DNA of 64,000 nucleotides, taken from positions 62,001-126,000 of the forward strand of contig NZ_VIFV01000002.1 of the NCBI RefSeq assembly GCF_007004625.1, in the 5' to 3' direction. Below, one piece after another: positions 41,221 through 50,182 of this stretch. The DNA comes from Planococcus salinarum. GTDB taxonomy: Bacteria > Bacillota > Bacilli > Bacillales_A > Planococcaceae. Positions within the stretch are counted from its first letter, which is position 1; each line of letters opens with the position of its first letter. Under the pieces are notes generated by a model. The model was not told the DNA's origin. It did no database searches and saw only the letters and a program-made list of their open reading frames with translations. The position numbers and the translations under genes are program-made.

Positions 41221-42111
41221 TCAGTCCTTATAAGCACTTAAAAATTCACTTTCTAATTCACGAAGTGTTAGCCCAGTGACCTCCCCAAAACTTTCTTCAA
41301 AATCACGTGTGTCATCGACGGAATCAATGATTTGCGTGATCACTTCCTCCCCGTGTTCCACAGTCAGGTAATCTACCGCATAGTAACTTTGCAGATACGG
41401 GCTCTTCATCGGCGTGTTCAGCGCTTTCTCCCATTGCTCGGTGCTGGTTAATTGGTCAAAAGGTATGTTCTCAAAATGTGGCGAAAACACCCGTTCCGGA
41501 TCAATGCCGGCATATTCAGCTACGCCTTCTACAAACCACATCGGATAATGATTCAGGTTCGAAACTCTGCGGGTAAAGGCATAATGAGTGTATTCATGCA
41601 GCAGCGTCTGCTGAAAATTGTACAGGGCAAGTTCATCTTCAGCCAAAATAAATCCTTTGCCGGAATTATGTATCACCAAAACTTTGAGGAAATCTGAATA
41701 GAAAGCATAGCCCGTTTCAAGCTCAGAAAACCCGTTCATCTCAACAACGTTCTCAAAAACCAGTAAATCAAACGGCACTTCGTCAGTTTCACCGAAGAGT
41801 TCTTCCGTTCTCTCAATGGCCAAATTCAAGGTTTCTTTAGTGATCGACAGCAGCTCAGAAAAATTTTCTTCATAGTAAATGGAGATGTGGCGGTAATCTT
41901 CCCGCATGGAAGATTCTTTTAATTGCCTCTCACTTTCACTTTCAGCATCTTGAGTGATTACGCCCCTCATTGTTTGAAAATAGGTAAGGTCTGCACCCAG
42001 TGAATCTGTTATTACTTTATGTACGATAAAACTTCCACCCAACAAGAGCATTAAAACGAAGGAAAGGATGAGTGCCGTGATGGAGAGAGCCGTTTTTCTC
42101 GATTTTTTCAT
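41221..42111 (-). CDS. membrane-anchored zinc metalloprotease-like protein (HExxH...E)
   Basis: A 296-residue protein with an N-terminal membrane anchor and an extracytoplasmic gluzincin-type domain: the zinc site HEYTH in QQTLLHEYTHYAF, followed after about 20 residues by WFVEGVAEYAG, whose Glu should be the third ligand. This is the peptidase MA-like arrangement. AAAGGAGCGAGGAG precedes the ATG at 42109-42111. Being in the surface-protein region, it may process envelope proteins, but no substrate can be named. Confidence 0.8.
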   Translation of the reverse strand: MKKSRKTALSITALILSFVLMLLLGGSFIVHKVITDSLGADLTYFQTMRGVITQDAESESERQLKESSMREDYRHISIYYEENFSELLSITKETLNLAIERTEELFGETDEVPFDLLVFENVVEMNGFSELETGYAFYSDFLKVLVIHNSGKGFILAEDELALYNFQQTLLHEYTHYAFTRRVSNLNHYPMWFVEGVAEYAGIDPERVFSPHFENIPFDQLTSTEQWEKALNTPMKSPYLQSYYAVDYLTVEHGEEVITQIIDSVDDTRDFEESFGEVTGLTLRELESEFLSAYKD

Positions 42112-42332
42112 TCTCCTCGCTCCTTTCAACGATTTTTTCCGCACTAATTTTTTCCATATTTCTACTTTATCAAATATTCGGAGCGATTCCTACACGGAAA
42201 AAAGAATTGTCGAAATACAATTAGGTGGATAGACCGGTTATCCTTGAAAGGCGCAGAACCATAGAAACTGATCACAAAAGTACATTTTTGCAAACAAAAA
42301 AGGAACCCCGTTTGAAGTCCCATCGATTAGAA

Positions 42333-42761
42333 TTATCTCTTTACTGTTCTGCGGCGTTCATTTAGAAGAGAAATTGCATAAATCACAGTTAAAATTATCC
42401 CCACCAGTAAAGCTGCCAATAAACCCAGCATCCCCTGCAAGCGAATCCAACCCACGGTGAATATCAGAAAAAATAATTGATAATAAAACCCAAACAATAT
42501 AATCGCAAGAGGGACATTAAAAGGAAAGATTCTTTTCCAACCTATTACCAAGAAAATCAAACCGATGGCCAATGCAATCAAAATACCAGTTTGAAATGAC
42601 CCCCAACTAAATTCAATACGCGATTGTGCCTCTTCACCAAAAGCAGTATCTGCTGCGCTCATTAAGTCGACTAATGCAAAAATCGCTGTGCCAACCCCGA
42701 GCAATAACACGATCGCGAGAATTACCCAGTTTATTTTTTTTACATCGCTTTTGTTTTTCAT
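42333..42761 (-). CDS. hypothetical four-helix membrane protein
   Basis: A 142-residue protein with four hydrophobic segments (VILAIVLLLGVGTAIFALVD, TGILIALAIGLIFLVIGW, VPLAIILFGFYYQLFFLIF, LLAALLVGIILTVIYAISLL) and charged termini. I do not recognise its family. GCGAGGAG lies 8 bases before the ATG. No functional clue from neighbours. Confidence 0.65.
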   Translation of the reverse strand: MKNKSDVKKINWVILAIVLLLGVGTAIFALVDLMSAADTAFGEEAQSRIEFSWGSFQTGILIALAIGLIFLVIGWKRIFPFNVPLAIILFGFYYQLFFLIFTVGWIRLQGMLGLLAALLVGIILTVIYAISLLNERRRTVKR

Positions 42762-42866
42762 TTTCAATCTCCTCGCCCTTATCGACTCATCATTCCGTTT
42801 CCCCAGAGTGACACAATTAGTAAAGTGCCATTAGAGTTGTAATTCAGTTGCGGTTGGTTTGCGACG

Positions 42867-43094
42867 CTATTGCTCCCGATGATTTCTTTGAATCTCCTCG
42901 TTTATTTCCTTCGCTAACTTATCCAAATCTCGATGATTCAAGAATATGCTTCTGCCTTCCACAGGAGTTCTTTCCATATGAATAAATGACTCAAAGTCTT
43001 CTGCTGACTCCACATCATAGGTTTCCATATTGTCACTCTCGATTAAATTAGTCCCTGTGACATTCTCCTCCGATTGGATTCGATAAACCAACAC
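42867..43094 (-). CDS. hypothetical small protein (low confidence)
   Basis: A 75-residue hydrophilic frame from a GTG, with acidic centre (DVESAEDFESFIHMERTP) and C-terminal helix LAKEINEEIQRN. Amino acid use looks coding, but the ribosome binding site is weak and no family is recognised. Confidence 0.4.
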   Translation of the reverse strand: MLVYRIQSEENVTGTNLIESDNMETYDVESAEDFESFIHMERTPVEGRSIFLNHRDLDKLAKEINEEIQRNHREQ

Positions 43095-43215
43095 GATATT
43101 CTGCTCTATCAGAAAATAAATAAATGGAAAATTAACTCTGTTTTTAATGGGAACCCCTCATTCCTTTTCCATTATTTTACCATATTCATTTCCTAATGAG
43201 GGTTCGCAGGAAAAT

Positions 43216-43267
43216 AGAAAAAGAACGCACGCAACTGTCCTGAGACAGTTTACGGGCGCTCTTTTAT
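43216..43267 (-). terminator. terminator after rpiA
   Basis: Minus strand stem AAAGAGCGCCCGTAAACTGT / ACAGTTGCGTGCGTTCTTT with a T-run; it closes the sugar-acid locus. Confidence 0.85.
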
Positions 43268-43296
43268 CGTCCAGATATATTTCCAAGTGGAATACC

Positions 43297-43980
43297 TTAG
43301 TTTTTGTTGATCACCCGAGCCCCATCAGGCCCGGCCAGAATCACTTTGTCCGTCATGTCGATAAACAGGCCGGTTTCCACGACGCCGAGCAGGAGCTTGA
43401 GTTCGTTATGCAGCGCTTGCGGGTTCTCGATTGAACCGAAGGCGCAGTCGAGGATGTAATTGCCGTTGTTCGACACGAACACTTCGCCGTCCCGCTCCCG
43501 CAAGACCGGCTCGGCACCAAGCGCCCGGATTTTGTCGGCTGTGCGCTGCCACGCAAACTGCAGCACTTCGACCGGCAATGGGAATTTGCCGAGCCGGTCG
43601 ACCATTTTCGACCCTTCAGCGATGATGATGACCCGTTTGGCATGCGCGTTGACGAGTTTCTCGCGGACGAGCGATCCGCCGCCGCCTTTGGTGAGCTGGA
43701 AATCCGGATCGATTTCATCCGCTCCGTCAATCGCCAGGTCGAGCATTTCGACTTCGGAAAAATCCGTCAGCGGGATGCCGAATTCCTTCGCCCATTCCGC
43801 TGTCCGGAGTGACGACGGAATGCCTTTGATGTTGAGTCCCTGCTCGACGAGTTCCCCGAGGCGCTTCAGCAGCCAGTAGACAGTCGTGCCGGAACCGAGT
43901 CCGAGCACCATGCCGTCTTCAACGTATTGGGCCGCCTGTTCAGCTGCCGCTTTTTTGTACAGGTCCTGATTTTCTGCCAC
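43297..43980 (-). CDS. rpiA: ribose-5-phosphate isomerase A
   Basis: A 227-residue enzyme interconverting ribose-5-phosphate and ribulose-5-phosphate. The family motifs are all visible: GLGSGTTVYWLLKRLGE, IDGADEIDPDFQLTKGGGGS, VREKLV and the Lys of IIIAEGSKMVDRLG. It is 13 bases after the HPr-like gene. In this locus it would handle ribulose-5-phosphate made by the 6-phosphogluconate dehydrogenase 8 kb upstream. Confidence 0.95.
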   Translation of the reverse strand: MAENQDLYKKAAAEQAAQYVEDGMVLGLGSGTTVYWLLKRLGELVEQGLNIKGIPSSLRTAEWAKEFGIPLTDFSEVEMLDLAIDGADEIDPDFQLTKGGGGSLVREKLVNAHAKRVIIIAEGSKMVDRLGKFPLPVEVLQFAWQRTADKIRALGAEPVLRERDGEVFVSNNGNYILDCAFGSIENPQALHNELKLLLGVVETGLFIDMTDKVILAGPDGARVINKN

Positions 43981-43993
43981 TGGAAACGCCTCC

Positions 43994-44260
43994 TTATGCC
44001 TGGCTTAAATAGGAAACGACGTCTGCCATCGCTTCTTCTGCATCTTCACCGACTGTGCGGACATTCAATTCGTCGCCGTTGCGCAATTGCAGCGTGATCA
44101 AACCGAGGAAACTTTTCAGGTTGATTTCGTACGGCGTGCCGTTGACTGATTTTTTCAGGTAAATCTCCGACTGGTATTTCTGTGTCGCTTTGCTGACTTC
44201 GACGATTGTCGTCTTGTCCGAAATATTGACGGTAATGTCTTTCGATACGGTTTTCTCCAT
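43994..44260 (-). CDS. HPr/Crh-like protein lacking the catalytic histidine
   Basis: An 88-residue HPr-fold protein. The regulatory-serine region is present: YEINLKSFLGLITLQLRNG aligns with the VNLKSIMGV segment of HPr, including Ser-46. The active-site region, where HPr has GIHARPA, reads NISDKTTIVEV, so there is no phosphorylatable His-15. Bacillus Crh likewise lacks His-15 and works with CcpA when its Ser-46 is phosphorylated. A regulatory role in sugar-acid use is inferred. GAGGAGGA precedes the ATG; the gene sits between a 2-hydroxyacid dehydrogenase gene and rpiA with gaps under 20 bases. Confidence 0.75.
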   Translation of the reverse strand: MEKTVSKDITVNISDKTTIVEVSKATQKYQSEIYLKKSVNGTPYEINLKSFLGLITLQLRNGDELNVRTVGEDAEEAMADVVSYLSQA

Positions 44261-44279
44261 TGAAATTCCTCCTCTAATT

Positions 44280-45275
44280 TTACAGCTTGTCTTTCAATTC
44301 CACTTTGTCTTTGACGCCTTTATTGACCAGATAGGTCGGGTAATAGCCGGACAGCACATCGGCGACGTTTTCCGCTGCCTTGCGCTTGAGTTCCGTTTCC
44401 GCTTCGATGGAATAAAATGCGGAATGCGGATTCAGAACAACATTATCCATCGCCAGTAGCGGATTGTCCGCAGCAATCGGTTCGGTTTCAAGCACGTCGA
44501 GGCCGGCACCGGCAATGCTTCCTGCCTGCAGCGCTTCGATCAATGCCTGTTCATCGATGATCGGCCCGCGAGCCGTGTTGATGATGAATGCGTCTTTCTT
44601 CATCATAGCGAATTCGCTGCGGCTTATCATTCCTTCTGTTTGCGCATTGAGCGGCACGTGGACAGAAAGGAAGTCCGAGCGCTGGCACAATTCTTCAAGT
44701 GTAACCAGTTCAACATTCTGTGCGGCCGCCACTTCCGGCGCCACGAACGGATCATAGGCGATGACATTCAAATCGAACGCCTTCGCTTTTCGCGCAACCG
44801 TCTGCGGGATGTTGCCGAAGCCGACAAGGCCGAGCGTCTGCCCCTGCAAGCGGTGGATCGGCACGGCCACTTTAAAGTCCCAATTGCCGTTTTTCACCGA
44901 ACTGTTCAGCAGCGTCACTTTGCGCGCCAGCGACAGCAGCAATGCCATCGTATGGTTCGATACTTCGTCGAGGCAGTAATCGGTGACATTGCCGACGATG
45001 ATGCCGTTTTCCGTTGCCGCATCGACGTCGATCGTGTTAAAGCCGACGCCGTAACGGGAAATGACTTTGCAGTTGTCGAGCTGTTCGATGACGTTGCGTG
45101 TGATTGGCGCATATTGGTTGATCAGGGCGTCGGCGTCTTTGCATGCGGCAATGACGTCGTCTTCCGTTTTGCATTGTTCAAAAGTCAGTTTGATGCCGAG
45201 CTTATCCAGAACGGCTTCTTCCGGTGCGAATGTGCTGTATTCGTAGTCGGTGACGACCACTTTGAATGGGCTCAT
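44280..45275 (-). CDS. D-isomer-specific 2-hydroxyacid dehydrogenase (CtBP/SerA-like)
   Basis: A 331-residue NAD-dependent dehydrogenase. The substrate domain has VISRYGVGFNTIDV, the nucleotide-binding domain GLVGFGNIPQTVARKAKAF, and the catalytic residues are probably Arg in INTARGPIID, Glu in LDVLETEPI and His in NPHSAFYS. It belongs to the C-terminal-binding-protein/phosphoglycerate dehydrogenase group, of which several members reduce or oxidise sugar acids. AAGGAGAG lies before the ATG. It is separated from the galactonate dehydratase gene by 375 bases of repeat elements. Confidence 0.85.
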   Translation of the reverse strand: MSPFKVVVTDYEYSTFAPEEAVLDKLGIKLTFEQCKTEDDVIAACKDADALINQYAPITRNVIEQLDNCKVISRYGVGFNTIDVDAATENGIIVGNVTDYCLDEVSNHTMALLLSLARKVTLLNSSVKNGNWDFKVAVPIHRLQGQTLGLVGFGNIPQTVARKAKAFDLNVIAYDPFVAPEVAAAQNVELVTLEELCQRSDFLSVHVPLNAQTEGMISRSEFAMMKKDAFIINTARGPIIDEQALIEALQAGSIAGAGLDVLETEPIAADNPLLAMDNVVLNPHSAFYSIEAETELKRKAAENVADVLSGYYPTYLVNKGVKDKVELKDKL

Positions 45276-45324
45276 GGGATTCTCTCCTTCAAGGTATAAA
45301 TGTTTAACGAATTAACTTTAATAA

Positions 45325-45472
45325 CCGATATTCCGCAAAACAGCTCGCTTGCCGCGGGCTTGCGTTGAGCTAACTCGGGCTTAGCGCCCGAGTGGATCTC
45401 AACACTTCGCTGGTCCCGCAGGCATCTCACTGTTTTGCTCCATATCTCTAGAGATTTCTCTCAGCGAAGGCG
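45325..45472 (-). repeat. MITE-like intergenic repeat, copy B
   Basis: An inverted copy of the element at 13133-13272: it shares GCGGAATATC, CTGTTTTGC, the CCACTCGGGCG hairpin core, GGAGCAAAA and TCTCTAGAGA. It lies in the 375-base gap between the galactonate dehydratase and 2-hydroxyacid dehydrogenase genes. Confidence 0.75.
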
Positions 45473-45477
45473 CGGCC

Positions 45478-45640
45478 CAGGACTGGACGAAGCAATAAGA
45501 CGAGTGGTCTTCTCGGCTTATAGCGGGAGGCAAGGTCGCCAAGCGCAGATGGCGTACCTTTGCGACGAGCTGTGCGCAGGAGCATAATCTTTGCCCTGTC
45601 CAAAGCGCCGAAGCGTTGTGCACTAGATGACTCTTTGATT
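45478..45640. repeat. hairpin-rich non-coding repeat next to copy B
   Basis: Non-coding GC-rich stretch with a clear hairpin GCAATAAGACGAG / CTCGGCTTATAGC and further short inverted arms. The style resembles other Bacillales intergenic repeats, but I see no second copy in the window. Confidence 0.45.
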
Positions 45641-45650
45641 TAGATTGGTT

Positions 45651-46799
45651 TTACCACTCAGCAATCGAGCCGTCTTTATGGCGCCATACCGGGTTTCTCC
45701 AATTGTGGCCGATTTTCGCCTGTTCGCGGACGAAGTCTTCATTGATGGAAATGCCAAGACCTGCGTTTTGCAGCATGTCGACATAGCCGTCTTTGTATTC
45801 GAAGACCGATTTGTCATTCAGGTAATCGAGCAGATCGCTGCCCTGGTTGTAATGGATGCCGAGGCTCTGTTCCTGGATGAAAACGTTATGCGACGTGGCA
45901 TCGACCTGCAGGCAGGATGCGAGTGCGATTGGGCCGAGCGGGCAATGCGGTGCAACGGCAACATCGTACGCTTCCGCCATCGCAAAGATTTTTTTGCATT
46001 CGGTGATTCCGCCGGCATGCGACAGATCCGGCTGGATGATGTCGACGTAGCCGTCCGACAGGATTTTCTTGAAATCCCATTTCGAGAACATGCGCTCACC
46101 CGTTGCAATCGGAATGTGGGTGATATGCGCGATTTCACGCAGGGCTTCATTGTTTTCCGGCAGAACCGGCTCTTCGATGAACATCGGGCGGAATTGCTCA
46201 AGTTCTTTGACGAGAATTTTCGCCATCGGTTTATGTACCCGGCCGTGGAAATCGATGCCGATGCCGATGTATTTGCCGACCGTTTCACGGACTGCCGCAA
46301 TGCGTTCAATCGCCTGATCGACTTTTTCGTATGAATCGATGTACTGCAACTCTTCCGTACCGTTCATTTTCACAGCGCTGAAGCCGGCTGCAACTGCCTG
46401 TTTCGCAGCGACGCCGACATCATTCGGACGGTCTCCGCCGATCCACGAGTAGACGCGGACCGAATCGCGGACGGCTCCGCCCATCAGTTCGGAGATCGGT
46501 GCATTGTGGTATTTCCCTTTGATGTCCCAAAGCGCTTGGTCAATCCCGGCGATTGCGCTCATCAAAATCGGGCCTCCACGGTAAAAACCAGAACGGTACA
46601 TGGTCTGCCACAAATCCTCGATGCGGCGCGGGTCTTTGCCGATCAGGTAATCACTCAGTTCGTGCACTGCGGCCTCCACTGTAGCTGCGCGCCCCTCGAT
46701 AACGGGTTCTCCCCAGCCGACAATGCCCTGGTCGGTTTCCATTTTTAAAAACAGCCATCTCGGCGGAACGATAAATGTTTCCAGCTTCGTGATTTTCAC
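45651..46799 (-). CDS. dgoD: D-galactonate dehydratase (enolase superfamily)
   Basis: A 382-residue enzyme, the same length as E. coli DgoD and very similar in the segments I recall. Metal and catalytic residues are visible: GVDFHGR-type [34 protein letters not shown] and the His of [12 protein letters not shown]. The start is GTG at 46797-46799 with AACGAGG 9 bases upstream, giving [20 protein letters not shown]; the longer frame adds residues absent from the family. It converts D-galactonate to 2-keto-3-deoxygalactonate, the substrate of the kinase upstream. Confidence 0.92.
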   Translation of the reverse strand: MKITKLETFIVPPRWLFLKMETDQGIVGWGEPVIEGRAATVEAAVHELSDYLIGKDPRRIEDLWQTMYRSGFYRGGPILMSAIAGIDQALWDIKGKYHNAPISELMGGAVRDSVRVYSWIGGDRPNDVGVAAKQAVAAGFSAVKMNGTEELQYIDSYEKVDQAIERIAAVRETVGKYIGIGIDFHGRVHKPMAKILVKELEQFRPMFIEEPVLPENNEALREIAHITHIPIATGERMFSKWDFKKILSDGYVDIIQPDLSHAGGITECKKIFAMAEAYDVAVAPHCPLGPIALASCLQVDATSHNVFIQEQSLGIHYNQGSDLLDYLNDKSVFEYKDGYVDMLQNAGLGISINEDFVREQAKIGHNWRNPVWRHKDGSIAEW

Positions 46800-46986
46800 A
46801 ATAGAACCCTCGTTTCTTTTTGTATGATCAAACGGTCGGTTTTTCGCTTTTCGCTCGCGAAAAGCATCCATTTGTCTTGTGACCTTGGTTTTTGAAGAGA
46901 TTTTGGTGAGAATAAAACCTGATAGGACTCGTAATCAGCTGCTTATGCTGGTTTTTCTAAGTAGATGTTCGATGAATTGGCGTATA

Positions 46987-47102
46987 TCCGCGTTCAGGCG
47001 ATTTTTTCCGCGTTCAGTGGGATAATTCCGCGTTCAGAAAATTAATTCCGCGTTCAGCGAGATATTTCCGCGCTCAAAAAATTATATCCGCGTTCGACGA
47101 TT
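46987..47102. repeat. six tandem repeats with an exact 20-bp period
   Basis: TCCGCGTTCA-type cores start at 46987, 47007, 47027, 47047, 47067 and 47087, each followed by 10 variable AT-rich bases. Small core changes appear in the last two (TCCGCGCTCA, TCCGCGTTCG). The array lies between the aldolase and galactonate dehydratase genes in the sugar-acid locus. No cas gene is near and the spacing is too short for CRISPR. Confidence 0.9.
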
Positions 47103-47208
47103 TCCCACCCGATTTCCTTCTTGCTCGAGAGAAACGAAGGAGCAAATCACGCTGACGTAACGTCAGCTTTAATCGGATTAACGCCAAAAAGCGCTTCTGT
47201 CAGCGCTT

Positions 47209-47853
47209 TTAGCTTCTTGCATTTTTAATTTTTTCGATGAATTGGCGGGAAACGTCGGTCAGGACTTCGTAGCGTTCTTCCGCGATTGCTTTGCTGTCGA
47301 CGAGAGAACCGCCCACGCCTACTGCAACCGCCCCATTCTTGATGAAGGTTTCGACATTGTCGAGCGTTACGCCGCCGGTCGGCATTACCGGGACATGGCT
47401 CAGCGGCCCCTGCAGGTCTTTGATGTAATTGGTGCCCAGTGCGCCGCCCGGGAATACTTTCAACAGGTCGGCCCCCGCCGAATAGGCGTTGAGGATTTCC
47501 GTTGGCGTCATGACGCCCGGAATCGAAATACGCCCGTAACGGTTGGTCATCTGGATTGTTTCGATATCGAATGTTGGGCAGAAGATGAAATCCGACCCGG
47601 CATCGATGGCCATTTTGGCGGATGGTGCGTCGAGAACGGTTCCGGCGCCGACAAGGACGCGGTCGCCGAATTTCTCTTTCAGTTCACGGATCATGCCGAG
47701 TGCGCCCGGCGTGTCCAATGTGATTTCAAGGGCACCGGTGCCCCCTTCGACAAGCGCTTCCGCGATGTGGTGGATCTGTGATTGTTCGGGTTTACGGATG
47801 ACTGCGATGAGTCCCGCTTCTTTCAGGCGAATAAGGTTTTCCCATTTTTTCAT
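47209..47853 (-). CDS. 2-keto-3-deoxy-6-phosphogluconate/galactonate aldolase
   Basis: A 214-residue class I aldolase. The general-base Glu is in GALEITLDTPGA and the Schiff-base Lys in ADLLKVFPGGALG; the phosphate site is PVMPTGGVTLDNV. It cleaves KDPG or its galacto-epimer to pyruvate and glyceraldehyde 3-phosphate. It follows the kinase gene by 18 bases. With DgoD nearby, the KDPGal form of the pathway is likely (DgoA role), though family members often accept both. Confidence 0.92.
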   Translation of the reverse strand: MKKWENLIRLKEAGLIAVIRKPEQSQIHHIAEALVEGGTGALEITLDTPGALGMIRELKEKFGDRVLVGAGTVLDAPSAKMAIDAGSDFIFCPTFDIETIQMTNRYGRISIPGVMTPTEILNAYSAGADLLKVFPGGALGTNYIKDLQGPLSHVPVMPTGGVTLDNVETFIKNGAVAVGVGGSLVDSKAIAEERYEVLTDVSRQFIEKIKNARS

Positions 47854-47871
47854 GGCCGTTTCCTCCTCGAT

Positions 47872-48837
47872 TTAGCGTTTTACGTCGCGGTTTGCACCAG
47901 CCGGCTTCATGAAGCGTTCAACTGCTTCGAATGTCGGCAGCCCTTCGATGTCGCCGCTGACACCGACGACCATTGCCCCGATGGCATTGGCACGGCGAAC
48001 AGCCTGTTCCAATGGTTCTTTACGCAATAAGCCGCTGATGACGCCTGCGGCAAAACCGTCTCCGGCACCGACTGGATCGACGATACGGTCCACCGGAAAG
48101 CCTTCGACATACGTTTTTTGATCTTTTGCATGCAAGTAAGCGCCTTTATCGCCAAGCTTGATGATGATGATTTTGTCGCTGTCGCCAGCGAGTGTCTGTG
48201 CTACCGCTTCGACGTCCGTTTCACCGGTCATCAGCTGGCCTTCATCGAGGCCCGGCAGAATGACTTCGGCGTGTTCGGCAATTTCATTGAACGTCTTTTT
48301 GGCCTGGTCGGCACTCCATAATTTGAGGCGCAGGTTCGGATCGAATACCACGATGGTGCCGTTGCGCTTTGCGATTTCAATCGCTTCCATCGCGGTTGCA
48401 AGGGCCGATTCGCTGAGCGCCGGTGTGATGCCGCTGATATGGAGGATACGTGCGGCGGCAATTGCGCCGCCATCCAGTTCTTTCGGCTGCATCAGGCTTG
48501 CGGCAGATCCTTTCCGGTAATAATAGACGTTCATGTCTTCCGGTGATAATTGTTCTTTGAACAGGAGGCCGGTCGGAGCTTCGTCTGACAGCAGGCAGGA
48601 TGAGACGTCGACGCCTTCTCCGCGTATGCTTTTCAGCACAAAGCGGCCGAACGGGTCATTGCCGAGTTTGCTGAACCAGGTGACGGAATGGCCAAGTCTC
48701 GTGAGGCCGATTGCCACGTTCGATTCCGCTCCTCCGATTTTTTTCGGAAAATGGTGGATGTATTCCAGCGGCAGCATCTGCTCAGGCTGGAACAACACCA
48801 TCGTTTCACCGAATGTAAATACTTCTGATTTCTCCAT
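47872..48837 (-). CDS. PfkB-family sugar kinase (2-keto-3-deoxygluconate/galactonate kinase)
   Basis: A 321-residue ribokinase-like enzyme: FGETMVLFQPEQ at the start, KIGGAESNVAIGLTRLG in the lid region, and the ATP/catalytic signature DPVGAGDGFAAGVISGL near residue 260, with Asp as base. KdgK is the closest functional group known to me. It phosphorylates the product of the dehydratase to supply the aldolase gene directly downstream. Confidence 0.9.
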   Translation of the reverse strand: MEKSEVFTFGETMVLFQPEQMLPLEYIHHFPKKIGGAESNVAIGLTRLGHSVTWFSKLGNDPFGRFVLKSIRGEGVDVSSCLLSDEAPTGLLFKEQLSPEDMNVYYYRKGSAASLMQPKELDGGAIAAARILHISGITPALSESALATAMEAIEIAKRNGTIVVFDPNLRLKLWSADQAKKTFNEIAEHAEVILPGLDEGQLMTGETDVEAVAQTLAGDSDKIIIIKLGDKGAYLHAKDQKTYVEGFPVDRIVDPVGAGDGFAAGVISGLLRKEPLEQAVRRANAIGAMVVGVSGDIEGLPTFEAVERFMKPAGANRDVKR

Positions 48838-48875
48838 TTAAGACACAACCTTCTCTATCATGTTTCCGGATTTTA

Positions 48876-50150
48876 TTACTCTGGAATAAAGAACATCGTG
48901 ATAGCCGGAACGAATGTCAGGAACAATAACGTAACGAGCATTGAAATGACGAATGGCATCACCGCACGGGACAGCGATTCGATCGATACGCCGGAAATTC
49001 CTGATGCGACGAATAAGTTGACCCCGACTGGTGGTGTGAAGAAACCGATTGCCAGGTTGACGACCATCAGGATACCGAAATGGACCGGATCGTATCCGAT
49101 CTGTACTGCGATCGGCAGCAGGATCGGCGTCAGGATGATGATGGCGGCCAGCGTATCCATGAACATGCCGACGACGAGCAACAGCAACATGATCAATAGG
49201 ATGATGACGTATTGGTTCGTGGAAACCGACAGCATAGCGTCGGCAATTTGGACCGGCACCTGCTCGATTGTCAAAAGACGCCCGAACGCATTCGCCGTTC
49301 CGACGATGATCAGCACAGTCGCTGTCGTCAACGCGGAATCGATGATAACTTTCGGCAAATCACGGATTTTCAACGCGCGGTAAAGAACCATCGCGGCAAA
49401 TAACCCGTAGACTACTGCGATAACCGCAGCTTCTGTTGGCGTAAAGTAACCACCATAGATACCTCCAAGAATAATGATCGGGATGAGCAATGCCCATTTC
49501 GCATCCCAGAAAGCGAGACCGATTTTTTTCAATGAAGTCTTTTCATCAAGGCCTTTATAGCCTTTGCTTCTCGAATAGAAGTAAGCCCAGGCGATCATCG
49601 AAAGTCCAACAAGGATACCCGGAACGATACCGGCGATGAAAAGGTCGCCGATTGAAACGCTTCCGGTTACACCGTAGATGACCATCGGGATACTCGGCGG
49701 AATGATAACGCCGATTGAGCCGGCTGCCGCTACGGTAGCTGTGGCGAATTTAATGTCGTAACCCTGGCGCACCATGGCCGGAATCATGATTCCGCCGATT
49801 GCCGCAACTGTCGCGGGACCGGAACCGGAAATGGCCGCAAAGAACATACATGTGATGATCGTTGCAATAGCGAAACCGCCGGTTCTGTTGCCGACAAGCG
49901 CGTTTGCTACATTAAAGAGGCGTTCGGAAATGCCGCCCTTGCCCATGATTTCTCCGGCAAGGATAAAGAATGGAACTGCCATCAGCGGAAAGGAATCGAC
50001 CGACGTGATCAATTCTTTCGCGAGGAATTCAACCGGCAGACTGCCTGTATACATGATTGTGATAAGTGTTGATAAGCCGATTGCGATACCAATTGGCACC
50101 GTCAGAATCAGCAAAAGCGCAAAGCTGCCAAATAAGACTGCAATAGTCAT
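48876..50150 (-). CDS. dctM: TRAP transporter large permease, DctM family
   Basis: A 424-residue membrane protein with about twelve helices. Typical DctM segments include PFFILAGEIMGKGGISERLFNV, SGSGPATVAAIGGIMIPAM, GVIIPPSIPMVIYG and FFTPPVGVNLFVASGISG. It is the large subunit of a sodium-driven TRAP importer with DctQ and DctP encoded just upstream. The transported ligand is probably galactonate, gluconate or a related sugar acid. Confidence 0.93.
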   Translation of the reverse strand: MTIAVLFGSFALLLILTVPIGIAIGLSTLITIMYTGSLPVEFLAKELITSVDSFPLMAVPFFILAGEIMGKGGISERLFNVANALVGNRTGGFAIATIITCMFFAAISGSGPATVAAIGGIMIPAMVRQGYDIKFATATVAAAGSIGVIIPPSIPMVIYGVTGSVSIGDLFIAGIVPGILVGLSMIAWAYFYSRSKGYKGLDEKTSLKKIGLAFWDAKWALLIPIIILGGIYGGYFTPTEAAVIAVVYGLFAAMVLYRALKIRDLPKVIIDSALTTATVLIIVGTANAFGRLLTIEQVPVQIADAMLSVSTNQYVIILLIMLLLLVVGMFMDTLAAIIILTPILLPIAVQIGYDPVHFGILMVVNLAIGFFTPPVGVNLFVASGISGVSIESLSRAVMPFVISMLVTLLFLTFVPAITMFFIPE

Positions 50151-50182
50151 TCTATAAACCTCCTAGATGTATCATTCCGGGC

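Noticed and set aside
46987-47102. CRISPR array
   Set aside because: Repeats are only about 10 bp with 10-bp spacers, far below CRISPR sizes, and no cas gene is present.
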